64,000 nt of DNA from positions 186,001-250,000 of the forward strand of contig NZ_UIDD01000006.1 in assembly GCF_900497695.1 (NCBI RefSeq), given 5' to 3'. Numbering within the stretch: position 1 is the stretch's first letter; every line of letters starts with the position of its first letter. Both the position numbers and the translations under genes were made by a program. Below the pieces are notes generated by a model. That model had not been told where the DNA came from and did no database searches. It saw only the letters and a list, made by a program, of their open reading frames with translations. Of the stretch, positions 8,396 through 17,430 are shown piece by piece. The stretch comes from Pseudomonas wadenswilerensis. GTDB taxonomy: Bacteria; Pseudomonadota; Gammaproteobacteria; Pseudomonadales; Pseudomonadaceae.

Positions 8396-8850
8396 CCCGG
8401 TTCTCTGAGGTTATTCGCAACAAATCCCTGCCCTTGGCAGGTCTCACAGTCTTCGCGCTGAGCGAACGAATCACAGTACGCCGAACAACATTCGAACGGT
8501 ATGTACCTCACCCGGTCCCGCAACAGGCGGTACCGCGCCCACTCTTTCTCCTCAAACGCTTCCTGCGCTGAATCAATCAGTATCCGGTATGCATCAGGGG
8601 CATCAACACCCTGCAGCATCCTGCCTTCAATCATCCTCGTGGTCTCAACCAGGCGGTAGACCCTGCCGTCGGCACCAACCAGCTGCAGTCCCTGGATCAC
8701 CCCCAGCTCACCTGAGGTGCGCAGCACGACTCGAAGGCGATCCGGCTCCTGGATCACCATGCCGTCGCAGCTGAATGCCTCCGTTCGGTTCTCCTCATAG
8801 TAGTTGCCCTGGCGGATGCAGCGGATTCGCCGGTGCCCACCCACCGGCAC
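8380..8850 (-). CDS. Unknown protein upstream of the SRAP gene
   Basis: 156 aa with a plausible coding pattern. The first 30 residues are basic and Cys-containing, the middle is hydrophilic and beta-like (DRLRVVLRTSGELGVIQG, QLVGADGRVYRLVETTR), and the C-terminal third contains five cysteines including CCSAYC and DCETC, a possible metal site. It overlaps the SRAP start by 16 nt, so the two were probably one operon. I do not recognise the family and assign no function. Confidence 0.55.
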   Translation of the reverse strand: MPVGGHRRIRCIRQGNYYEENRTEAFSCDGMVIQEPDRLRVVLRTSGELGVIQGLQLVGADGRVYRLVETTRMIEGRMLQGVDAPDAYRILIDSAQEAFEEKEWARYRLLRDRVRYIPFECCSAYCDSFAQREDCETCQGQGFVANNLREPGCAED

Positions 8851-9277
8851 ATTTAAGTGCCAAGGCGCTTCCGCTATAGGCTTAGCATGCCCATATCGGC
8901 TACACGCTGCTTAACGGCATGATTATGAAGCCTCATCTAGGCAGTACACGGAGCTTCCCCCGGGAGCACCATCTTTAGGAAAATCCCTAAAGACAAATAA
9001 CGACGACCACCAGCAGAATACGTATTCCTTTTTTGGGGGGAATAAGGCGAATAAAAAATAAGAATATGCGTTATCGGAGGGCTGATACCTTCTTGATTAA
9101 ACAGCTGCACATTTAGATGCGTTGCCGTTCTTTCCCTTTGGAACGCTCGCTGCCTGATAAAAAATGAAGAGCAGACAGAATAGCAGGCAGCGCGATTTGC
9201 ACCCAAGCCCACTGCCCCTATTAATGCTTCAAGGGCGCCCCTCTGACCGAGTAACCGGGAAATAATCTAGGATTTAC
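8851..9277. other. Intergenic region upstream of the autotransporter
   Basis: About 430 A/T-rich bases. It holds an Rcs-like palindrome at 8976-8989, listed separately. No convincing gene: the frames present encode Cys/Tyr-rich peptides without recognisable features. Confidence 0.5.
8976..8989. promoter_or_regulatory. Possible Rcs-like box (weak) upstream of the autotransporter
   Basis: TAGGAAAATCCCTA differs by one base from the box upstream of the lipoprotein gene (15382-15395) and resembles the enterobacterial Rcs box (TaAGaatatTCctA). It lies 290 bp before the autotransporter ATG and I find no good -10 hexamer at the expected distance, so this is tentative. Confidence 0.3.
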
Positions 9278-12200
9278 ATGGATATCAAGTTTACACGTGC
9301 CATATTTCGTTTTCTGGCACGCAATAAAGCGTGCACCTCACTCATATGCATATACTCTTTTAATGCTTTTGCAGCAGATACAAACACAGAGCTCCCAGAC
9401 AACTCACTGGCGTTGATTAACGCGCCTGCCGCACACTCATTGGGGATTGATGGAACAAATGTGAACATTGGCATGCTCGACGTAGGATACCTGAACCAGC
9501 ATAGTGTGTTGTCGACGAGTAAAATCACGCCCCTAAACGGCGCCGAACGCATACAGACAGAGATGGAACTGCTCGAAGACGAGGGTGATGATTCTGAGGT
9601 CGAGAGATATTCGACTCATGGTTCTGAGGTTAGCTCCATACTGGTCGGTTCCAAAAACCCAAATTACAACTATGCTGGCGGGGTTGCCCCCGGAGCGCAC
9701 CTTTATCAAACTTTGATCAAACCTTTAAACACACTACCCACACCTTATGACCCGGACGCCTCCGGCATTGATGTTAAAAGCGATGATGCGAGCGTATTCC
9801 AAAGAGAAGTACAGACATTCATCGGCCAAAATATTCAAACCCTTACTCAAACAGTTCCAGATCTTCGGGTGATCAACAACAGCTGGAATGAAGACCCTGC
9901 GGGACCAGATAAAGCAGACGTCGACTTTACCTTTCAAAGAGCTATGCGCTTGAGTCAGGGGAAATCTCCACTTGTTGAAAGTTTGCGTGAGGCGGCTGCC
10001 AAGGATGTACTGCTTGTCTTTGCAGCAGGTAACGAAGAGAGCTCGCAACCTGGGCTGATGGCCGCGTTGCCTCATTACGTGCCCGAGCTGGGGAACCACG
10101 TCATCTCGGTTGTTGCCCTGGACAGGAATAACACTTTCGATGATAGCTATTCGAACCAGTGTGGTATCAGCAAACATTGGTGCCTTGCTGCGCCTGGTAC
10201 CGCGATGGTCGCTGGCGCGGCTAACGACGTCCAAGACGGCCCGGTCATCTATGGCCTGTCAACTGGCCAAGGAACCTCCTATGCCGCGCCATTGGTCAGC
10301 GGCTCTTCGGCTTTGCTCAAACAACGTTTTCCTTATATGAGCATGGCTCAAATTCGTGAGCTCATGCTAACGACTGCTTCCCAGGTTGAAGAACAGGTCG
10401 GTGTTGATGATGTTTATGGTTGGGGGCGGCTTGACCTCGGCGCAGCCCTCGGTGGGCCTGGACAGCTGTTAGGGCGTTTTGACGCCAATCTGGGCCAAGG
10501 TATCAACGACGTTTGGTCGAACGATATTTCCGACGTCGCCTTAACTCAACGCCAGCGCGAAGAGGCCGCGGAACAGGTTCAATGGCAACAAACACTGCTT
10601 GCCAGGGGTTGGGAGCAGGGCTTGCCCGAGGGGGCGAGTGACGAGGATAAAGTTACTTACCAAGTGGGCACGGCCCGTGAGCGGGCCATGCAACAACGAG
10701 AATACGAAGGCAGCCTGGTCAAGATCGGGGCTGGTAGCCTGACGCTGACAGGGAACAATACCTATCGTGGGTCCACACTGGTCAAAGCCGGCCTATTGAC
10801 TGTCGACGGCTCTCTCGCTTCGGACGTTACAGTTATCGATCAAGGAACCTTGGCGGGATCGGGGTACGTGGGCTCTCTGGCGGCTTCCCGTGGAGGAACC
10901 GTTGCTCCTGGAAACTCAATTGGCACACTGCGGGTAGCAGGTGATGTGGCCTTCGACAGCGGTTCAATCTATGAAGTGGAGTTGTCGGCCAACAGCAACG
11001 ATCAGATTGTGGCAGATGGCAGGGCCAGTCTCACTGGCGGTACGGTGAAGCTGGCGATGGAACACTCTCCGACACTGCTCGACCAACAACAAGTATTGAG
11101 CCTGATTGGCCGACAGTACAATATCCTGTCTGCGACAGGCGGTATCAGCGGGCACTTCGAATCGGTATTACCTGACTACCTTTTCCTCGGTGGTACCCTT
11201 AACTATGCTCCCTTTGACATCCAACTGAATGTCGGGCGCAACGGCACCTCCTTCGCCAGCACTGCAGCAACCCCCAATCAGCGCGCAGTGGCGAGGGCAA
11301 TAGACCAGTTTAATGCCAGTAATCCGGTGCATGAAAGTATCTTGCTCACGCAATCAGTCGCTTCAGCCCGTCAGGCTTTTCAGCAGCTGTCAGGTGAAAT
11401 CTATCCGGCAGTTGATACTTTGCTGCTCAAAGACAGCCGCTATGTTCGAGACACAGTAGGTGAGCGTTTGCGCAACGAAATAAGTGATGCTGCCGCTGAC
11501 AGTAACGCCTGGCTCAAGACACTCGGCGCCTGGGGCAAGTCGGACGGCAATAGCGACAATGCCGGTAATACCCATTCCGTCCGTGGCCTGCTGGCAGGCG
11601 TCGATGCTCAACTGACCGACAACACTCAGGTTGGTGTATTGACGGGGTATCACCGTTCATCGTTGAACATGAGCGGCAGTACTCATTCTTCAGCTTCGAT
11701 CAATAGCTATCATTTGGGCATCTATGCAAAGCATGACCTAGGGGCTCTGCAAATGAGCGCTGGGGTGGCCCATAGTTGGAACCGAGGCGACGTTAAAAGG
11801 AATCTGCAGTACGATGCCGTCTCTGCCAGACCTAAGGCTAAGGTTACAGGGAGTACCACTCAGCTTTTCAGCGAAGCCGCCTATAACCTGGATCTGCAGG
11901 CTGCAGTGCTGGAGCCATTCGCCAATTTGTCGTATGTGAACATAAACTTGGATGGCCTGACCGAAACAGGTTCGGCGGCGGCGTTAAAGAGCCGTAACCA
12001 TAGCCGTGAGGCAGTCGCTAGTACCTTGGGGGCACGGATGAAAAAGACGGTCAACCTTACGGAGCATCAGAAAGTTGACCTTTTTGCGACGCTGGGCTGG
12101 CAACGAAACCTGAGCGGGATCAACTCTGAAAATAACCTCGAGTTTGCCACAGGTGGCCCCTCTTTTTCAGTACGGAGCATGCCGATGGAGCGAAATACTG

Positions 12201-12328
12201 CGGTGGTTGGCGCTCAAGCCAGTATGGCGCTGACGAAGGATGTCAGCATTAGCCTGAGTTACAATGGCCAATTGTCGAGTGATGAGAAGACCCATGGCAC
12301 AGGGCTCAATTTAAATTGGGTGCTCTGA
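9278..12328 (+). CDS. Subtilisin-like serine protease autotransporter (type V secretion)
   Basis: 1016 aa. An extended signal peptide ends SFNAFA (about residue 33). The S8 protease domain (about 45-390) has Asp68 in MLDVGY, His114 in STHGSEVSS, the oxyanion Asn in FAAGNEESS and Ser334 in GTSYAAPLVSG. A passenger stalk follows with the autotransporter repeat LVKIGAGSLTLTGNNTY and GSGYVGSLAASRGG...APGNSIG (about 480-580). The last 275 residues form the outer-membrane beta-barrel, ending in alternating hydrophobic residues. All catalytic residues are present. It resembles EprS/SphB1/Ssp-type proteases that act on surface or host proteins. It is monocistronic in the island. Confidence 0.93.
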   Translation: MDIKFTRAIFRFLARNKACTSLICIYSFNAFAADTNTELPDNSLALINAPAAHSLGIDGTNVNIGMLDVGYLNQHSVLSTSKITPLNGAERIQTEMELLEDEGDDSEVERYSTHGSEVSSILVGSKNPNYNYAGGVAPGAHLYQTLIKPLNTLPTPYDPDASGIDVKSDDASVFQREVQTFIGQNIQTLTQTVPDLRVINNSWNEDPAGPDKADVDFTFQRAMRLSQGKSPLVESLREAAAKDVLLVFAAGNEESSQPGLMAALPHYVPELGNHVISVVALDRNNTFDDSYSNQCGISKHWCLAAPGTAMVAGAANDVQDGPVIYGLSTGQGTSYAAPLVSGSSALLKQRFPYMSMAQIRELMLTTASQVEEQVGVDDVYGWGRLDLGAALGGPGQLLGRFDANLGQGINDVWSNDISDVALTQRQREEAAEQVQWQQTLLARGWEQGLPEGASDEDKVTYQVGTARERAMQQREYEGSLVKIGAGSLTLTGNNTYRGSTLVKAGLLTVDGSLASDVTVIDQGTLAGSGYVGSLAASRGGTVAPGNSIGTLRVAGDVAFDSGSIYEVELSANSNDQIVADGRASLTGGTVKLAMEHSPTLLDQQQVLSLIGRQYNILSATGGISGHFESVLPDYLFLGGTLNYAPFDIQLNVGRNGTSFASTAATPNQRAVARAIDQFNASNPVHESILLTQSVASARQAFQQLSGEIYPAVDTLLLKDSRYVRDTVGERLRNEISDAAADSNAWLKTLGAWGKSDGNSDNAGNTHSVRGLLAGVDAQLTDNTQVGVLTGYHRSSLNMSGSTHSSASINSYHLGIYAKHDLGALQMSAGVAHSWNRGDVKRNLQYDAVSARPKAKVTGSTTQLFSEAAYNLDLQAAVLEPFANLSYVNINLDGLTETGSAAALKSRNHSREAVASTLGARMKKTVNLTEHQKVDLFATLGWQRNLSGINSENNLEFATGGPSFSVRSMPMERNTAVVGAQASMALTKDVSISLSYNGQLSSDEKTHGTGLNLNWVL

Positions 12329-12807
12329 AGCGTCCTCCTCACTGCCTGCCTCGTCGCGCGGGCGCTGTTACTTTGTAGAAGTTCAGACTTGATCCGACAG
12401 TTGCCGGGATGTCAACCGTAGCTGTTAGGTCAAGTTCAACTCATCCTTCCCGCCTGCTAAATTTTGTTTCCGCCCTCAAGCATCTCGGCCAGCGTACGGC
12501 TCCCGCACGTCGAGCCTCGCCCAGCCCAATTGTCCCAAACCCCGTTCGTCTAGGTTCCGTACGAAATCCTTTGAAACCGCTGCTGTCGCACCTGAACACG
12601 TCTTCGGCTGTTGGCAGAGGCGCTATTACAAGCTGTAGCGGATTATCAACTTAGAGATTTAGGGACGGTCTGAAGTACCCACCGTTTTTTTGACCCTCCA
12701 GCCATCTGGAATTCAAAAAATCGGTGTCCTGCCAAAAATCAGGCGCTGTTTCTTCTTAATTCATGACTTTTCCTTGTGCAGCACCTTTTTTCCGCGCATC
12801 TCGCGCA
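12329..12807. other. No supportable gene
   Basis: About 480 bases after the autotransporter. No clear terminator, RNA gene or coding sequence. It leads into IS5 debris. Confidence 0.5.
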
Positions 12808-13301
12808 TCACAGGCGCACCTCTCCCGCCACCAGCAGCCGTTTTCGTATCATCCACAGGTTCGACAGCACAAAGAGCGTGGTCTGATGCGCGGTGTTTTT
12901 CATCAGGCCGCGAAAGCGCACTTTTGTATAACCAAACTGGCACTTGATCACTCGAAACGGGTGTTCAACCTTGGCTCGTACCTGGGTCTTGGCGTATTCG
13001 ATTTTTCGGCGCACCTGAGCGATCAAGTTCTTCTTGCCATGCTTCTTATAGGTGCTGGGCCGTGCGGCAATTGACCAGATCATGGTTCGGTTCTGATGCT
13101 CGGGCGTTTGTCCACCCCGGTGTAACCGGCATCGCCGCAGACGTAAGTTTCCTCGCCATGCAGCAATTGATCGACTTGAGTGATGTCCGCCACATTCGCC
13201 GCTGTGCCCACCAGGCTATGCACCAGGCCGGATTCGGCATCGACGCCAATGTGCGATTTCATTCCAAAAAAGTATTGGTTTCCTTTCTTGGTTTGGTGCA
13301 T
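12808..13301 (-). pseudogene. IS5-family transposase, C-terminal fragment with frameshift
   Basis: The upstream frame reads [39 protein letters not shown] and [12 protein letters not shown], the second and later DDE blocks of IS5 transposases. After a shift near 13080 the other frame continues with KVEHPFRVIKCQFGYTKVRF, which holds the catalytic Glu region, and ends near 12811. The N-terminal third is missing. Similar N-terminal pieces lie inverted at 13463-13609, so the element was broken and partly inverted. Confidence 0.85.
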
Positions 13302-13462
13302 TTCGGGATGGCGGCGTAAACCGAAGCAAGAAGTGATGATTCACTCATACCAAGGTAGTCAGTTCAGCAGCTCAGATTGGCAAAGCTTCCTAAGAAAACT
13401 CTGAAAAAGACTCCCCTCTCTGGTGAAATACCCGCCAGACACGAACACGACGGTTGAGCCCC

Positions 13463-13609
13463 ATGAAACAGATGTCCTTCGCCGATGCCGAGTACGCCGG
13501 CAAACGTAAGCAGACCCGCCGCGAGCGCTTCCTGATCGAGATGGATCAGGTCGTGCCCTGGAAGGGCTTGATTGCTTTGATCGAGCCGCATTACCCGAAG
13601 GGCGAAGGG
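13463..13609 (+). pseudogene. IS5-family transposase, N-terminal fragment
   Basis: MKQMSFADAEYAGKRKQ, then TRRERFLIEMDQVVPWKGLI and ALIEPHYPKGEGG, the standard N-terminus of this IS5 group. It then runs into unrelated sequence at about 13610. Orientation is opposite to the C-terminal fragment at 12808-13301. Confidence 0.85.
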
Positions 13610-13635
13610 GGGGCGTCCGGCGTATTGGGATCTCA

Positions 13636-13774
13636 CAATATAGTTTGACACAGCGGGCCGCGGAAACAGCGGGTTCTAGCTCGCAAGCCGATTATCTTAA
13701 CTACAACATAGATTGATACAACCTACTGAGCACGCAAAAAAGCACCTCGACGTTCAGCAACATAGTTTGACACA
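13636..13774. repeat. Three 17-bp direct repeats, CAAyATAGwTTGAyACA
   Basis: Copies at 13636-13652 (CAATATAGTTTGACACA), 13704-13720 (CAACATAGATTGATACA) and 13758-13774 (CAACATAGTTTGACACA), 68 and 54 bp apart. The context is mobile-element debris. Such arrays occur at the ends of some insertion sequences (IS21-like) as transposase sites, or as iterons. No gene for either is visible next to them. Confidence 0.6.
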
Positions 13775-13806
13775 AGCAGCGAGAAGCGAACGCAACGACC
13801 TTTTCG

Positions 13807-13930
13807 TCATTCCTCGAAATCTTCTGCGTCCATCTCCAGGTGTTCTGCGCTCGTGAGAAAGTGTGCGAGCAGCTTGTGCTGCGGGTACCGGTTCTCGAAT
13901 CGCTTTATGAGCGCATCAAAAATCTCATGC
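13807..13930 (-). CDS. C-terminal fragment of unknown protein
   Basis: Open frame reading GHEIFDALIKRFENRYPQH, then KLLAHFLTSAEHLEMDAEDF, and a stop at 13807. It looks like genuine coding sequence (amphipathic helices, acidic tail), but its 5' end is replaced by the IS5-family fragment upstream. I cannot place the family. Confidence 0.35.
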
Positions 13931-14149
13931 CCCGCAGGTGTAGCACTCACGAAAGCGCTGATAAACCGTCGACCACGGGCCAAAGCGCTCAGGCATATCT
14001 CGCCAGGCAGCGCCAGAGCAGAGCACCCAAAGGACGCCGTTGAGCATCAAGCGGTCATCTGTTCGTGGGCGCCCGCTGCGGCGAGGTTCATAGAAGATGT
14101 CTGCAACCAAATCCCAGGCTGCGTCGGGGAGTTCGTACCGTTTGGCCAT
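13925..14149 (-). pseudogene. IS5-family (IS427-like) transposase OrfA, N-terminal fragment
   Basis: Starts at MAKRYELPDAAWDLVADIF, followed by RRSGRPRTDDRLMLNGVLWV and CSGAAWRDMPERFGPW, the DUF4096 domain that opens IS427-group transposases. Cut after VYQRFRECYT. The catalytic OrfB part is absent. Confidence 0.85.
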
Positions 14150-14258
14150 CGTGGGCTCCTGCCTTTGATGGTCGCGGACTTTACTGAATCTCAACGCTCA
14201 TGGAATTCAAATTGGTTTCGGCTGATTTCGTACAGAGCCTAGCCCGTGAGGAGGAGCC

Positions 14259-14888
14259 ATGTCAGTTGCAACCCCCGAGAGAACTCAGTCCACAGCCAGA
14301 ATCGAAGCCGCCAAGGCCGACCTGCGCAGACGCTTTGAGAAAATACTCGAGCTAGCTTCGGAAGCCATTGTATTGAAGGCTGTTACTCTGCCCGATGAAA
14401 AAGCCTATACCGCAGTACCCAAAGCGGACACTGACAAGAAGCTAAGCATCGAAGCACGCAATCAAACGGCTGCGGCTAATATGCGGGCTCGTGCGTTTGA
14501 ACGAATTGGCGGTCGTTGTGAATTGCTTACTTCCCAAGAAGCCCACGATATTCTTGGCATCACTAAATAAGCGCTGAGCCAAAAAGCTAAAGCTGGCTTC
14601 GTGTTGGCGTATACAAACAAAAGCAATCGCCGTAAATACTACCCTTCGTTCCAATTTACAAAGAATAAGCCAAGACCGGTGATTGCAAAGCTGATCAGCG
14701 AACTAGATATTGATCCAGCCGATACGGAGGCTATGAATTTTTTGGCTCAACATCTGGTCAGCAAAATGGATTGCTCAAGTCTTGGCTAACCCGAGAATGT
14801 GGTAACTCGGTATGAGCTTCTAGATAACGACGCTGCCGTTGAAATTATCAAACGTGACTTTATAAATGCGTTTGAGCCTGGGCAGTAA
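14259..14888 (+). pseudogene. HTH DNA-binding protein gene with two in-frame TAA stops
   Basis: One reading frame of 210 codons interrupted by TAA at 14568 and 14787. The first part reads as helical protein and the middle has an excisionase/MerR-like helix-turn-helix, LLTSQEAHDILGITK-stop-ALSQKAKAGFVLAYTN. In such HTH motifs the stop position is normally Gln (ITKQALSQ), so CAA to TAA is the likely change. The tail RYELLDNDAAVEIIKRDFI and the final stop are intact. A strong terminator follows at 14894. The family resembles small plasmid or toxin-antitoxin DNA-binding proteins, but I assign no precise function. Confidence 0.7.
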
Positions 14889-14893
14889 GCCGA

Positions 14894-14922
14894 GCCTCCG
14901 GAAGGAGGCCCGGTTTTGTTTC
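14894..14922 (+). terminator. Rho-independent terminator after the HTH pseudogene
   Basis: Stem GCCTCC / GGAGGC with a GGAA loop, followed by a TTTTGTTT tract, starting 6 nt after the stop codon of the HTH reading frame. Confidence 0.85.
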
Positions 14923-15114
14923 ACCCTAGGGATACACCTAGACTATCTAAAAACTCTATTGCTGTTTCGCCGTTCGACAACATACCCTCTTTCACAGGTG
15001 CGTAGTCGATCGATTCCGCTTGGATGCCTCGTTCTGCGAAGAGAACCAGATTGCAAGACTATCTTGGCGGGTGTTTCCTAATGCCATAGAAAAGGCCGCT
15101 GTTAAACTATATAA

Positions 15115-15303
15115 TTACTGCTGCGGAGACAGCTTGTCAATAGGGCCGCAGCCACCAATAATTTTTGAGATGGAAACTGATGGTGTGAAAAGATAGTCAT
15201 AAGAACAGTTTTTTTGCTGATTGTATACTTGGCCTGTGCAGCCAGCAAGAAAAGCCGCCCCGGAAATTGCAACAATAGCCAAGGTGGTCTTGAGCTTCAT
15301 CAT
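15115..15303 (-). CDS. Small YhfL-like (DUF4223) lipoprotein
   Basis: 62 aa. A type II signal peptide ends in the lipobox FLAGC (Cys22), followed by TGQVYNQQKNCSYDYLFTP and SVSISKIIGGCGPIDKL. The NCSYDYL...SISKIIGGCGP pattern is the hallmark of the E. coli YhfL/DUF4223 family of tiny outer-membrane lipoproteins of unknown role. Two Cys in the mature part may pair. The family is best known from enterobacteria. Upstream at 15382-15395 is an Rcs-like palindrome, suggesting membership of the island's envelope-stress or adhesion regulon. Confidence 0.85.
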   Translation of the reverse strand: MMKLKTTLAIVAISGAAFLAGCTGQVYNQQKNCSYDYLFTPSVSISKIIGGCGPIDKLSPQQ

Positions 15304-15381
15304 ATTGAATCCTTAAGTTTATAATTCCGAACCTAGTGTGGTTCTCAGCGAATGCTAGCTGGGAGGCAATGCGCAGATATA

Positions 15382-15395
15382 TAGGAAAATTCCTA
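15382..15395. promoter_or_regulatory. Putative RcsB box upstream of the lipoprotein gene
   Basis: TAGGAAAATTCCTA is a perfect 14-bp palindrome matching most positions of the enterobacterial Rcs box consensus TaAGaatatTCctA. On the minus strand a possible -10 (TAGCAT) begins 25 nt after it, close to the 24-nt start seen at the fimbrial promoters. It is 79 bp upstream of the ATG. Confidence 0.5.
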
Positions 15396-15412
15396 AAATT
15401 CATTTTTAGGCC

Positions 15413-15820
<408 letters not shown>

Positions 15821-15833
15821 ACAACGCGCTGGG

Positions 15834-16428
15834 CGCGCTGGCTGGAGTTTATCGCCTAGGCTGCTGGGCTCACGCACGGCGCAAGTTCGTTGAAGCACAA
15901 AAAGTGCAGCCCAAAGGCAAGACCGGGCGCGCTGATATCGTGCTAAACCTGATCAACAAGCTGTATGGGATCGAACGCGACCTCAAGGCTAGCGGCGACG
16001 CTGAGCGTAAAACCGGGCGTCACGAACAAAGCCTGCCGACCCTGGCTCAGTTGAAGAGCTGGATTGAAAAGACACAACCACAGGTCACTGCTCAGAACGC
16101 CTTGGGCAAAGCCATCAGCTATCTAGCGAGCAACTGGTACAAGCTGGAACGGTATATCGAGGAAGGCTACTTGCCGATCGGTAACAACGCCGCCGAACGT
16201 GCAATCCGCCCCTTTGTTATCGGAAGAAAGAACTGGTTGTTCAGCGACACACCCAAAGGCGCGACGGCCAGTGCTCAAATTTACAGTTTGGTCGAGATTG
16301 CTAAAGCCAACGGCCAAGAGCCCTATGCGTGGCTGCGCCACGCACTTGAGCGCCTGCCAATGGCGGCTTCGGTTGAAGATTACGAAGCTTTGTTGCCATG
16401 GAACTGCTCGCCGATATCGCCTAGCTGA
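15834..16428 (+). pseudogene. tnpC: IS66 transposase TnpC, C-terminal fragment
   Basis: About 198 codons: [19 protein letters not shown], then the catalytic Glu segment [20 protein letters not shown], ending [14 protein letters not shown]. It lacks the N-terminal leucine-zipper and zinc-binding region and the two catalytic Asp. A conserved Asp before NNAAER is Gly here (GNN), whereas the full copy has DNN. Confidence 0.9.
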
Positions 16429-16516
16429 GCGCACTACTCAGATGGGCGTCGGTGGGATTATGGACTGTCCATCACAAACTCGACGATGCCTGTCAAATAT
16501 GAGCGGAGCAACGATC

Positions 16517-16771
16517 ATGGAATACGACGATAAACTGATTGAAGACGCCGTGCTTGCCCTGTTGGCAACCTTCAGTTCCGACAAAGGCAATGCCTGGAAA
16601 GGGTTCGACTTCGAGACCATGAATCGATTGCATGAACATGGTTTCATCAGTGACCCGGTGAATAAGAAGAAATCGATCTGGTTGACGGAGGAACGGCTGG
16701 AGCGGGGTCGACAGATAGCCGACCAGTTATTTGGGGTGAGAGCTCAAGTGGGGGCATGCATCCAATCCTGA
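16517..16771 (+). CDS. DUF6429-like protein carried by IS66 (first copy)
   Basis: 84 aa from ATG 16517: MEYDDKLIEDAVLALLATFS, then FDFETMNRLHEHGFISDPV and KKKSIWLTEERLERG. Same product as the gene at 36983 in the full element. Small acidic helical protein of the DUF6429 type often found after tnpC in IS66 elements; function unknown. Confidence 0.8.
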   Translation: MEYDDKLIEDAVLALLATFSSDKGNAWKGFDFETMNRLHEHGFISDPVNKKKSIWLTEERLERGRQIADQLFGVRAQVGACIQS

Positions 16772-16949
16772 TACCTGACTTAGTACTACGGCCATGCTGG
16801 GTGCATCTGAGTATCGCCTGATTAAGCGCGCCAACCAGCCTGAAGCCGGTGGGGTTTCTGGAGCGCTTACAAACAACGGGCACCCAGATAGCCGTTGATT
16901 ACCTGAAAAATTCCGCCCGCCAGTTCACATTTTTCCAGCAAGCGGCGGA

Positions 16950-17272
16950 AGTTGAGGATTGTGGTTTATCGGGATATCCGATCCAGATGCAGCCCGGAAA
17001 ACTGGCGCAGGATCCTGGTCTCGTAAAGTGCTTCTTCCATAGCCGGATCGCTATAGCCAAACCATTTCTGCATCAGATGAGCCCGCAACATCGCCATCAG
17101 CGGATACGCCAGACGGCAACCTCCGCCCTTTGGATAATGTAGTTCGATCAAGGTAATCAAACCCCTCCAGGGCACTACCTGATCTCTCGATCAGGAAGCG
17201 CTCGCGGCGTGTGTGTATGCTTACGTTCGCCGGCGTACTCGGCATCGGCGAAGGACATCTGTTTGATAGGGC
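16950..17272 (-). pseudogene. IS5-family transposase, N-terminal fragment with frameshift
   Basis: The frame from 17272 reads KQMSFADAEYAGERKH, and the later frame gives MPWRGLITLIELHYPKGGG and AMLRAHLMQKWFGYSDPAM. The two are separated by a shift near the ACACAC stretch at about 17215. Same IS5 group as the pieces at 12808-13609 but more diverged. The catalytic domain is missing. Confidence 0.8.
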
Positions 17273-17430
17273 TCAACTGTCGTGTTCGTGTCAGGCGGGT
17301 ATTTTACCAGATTTGGAGGTCTTCTTCAGAGGTTCTTTAAGGACCTACCAACACAGAAGAAACAACCAAAACGCTCATGACTACAGAGCTATCACAAAAT
17401 GAAAGCTGCATCTGTTTAGCTGGTCGCAAC

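Larger units (their letters stand above)
15834..16870 (+). mobile_element. Partial IS66-family element (right-hand part)
   Basis: Almost identical to 36300-37336, offset exactly 20,466 bp without indels. It carries the last third of tnpC, the DUF6429 gene and the right end GGAGCGCTTAC. The left side is replaced by the IS3 fragment at a GCGCTGG microhomology. In direct orientation with the complete copy, it forms a 1.04-kb direct repeat around the fimbria-phosphorelay module. Confidence 0.92.
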
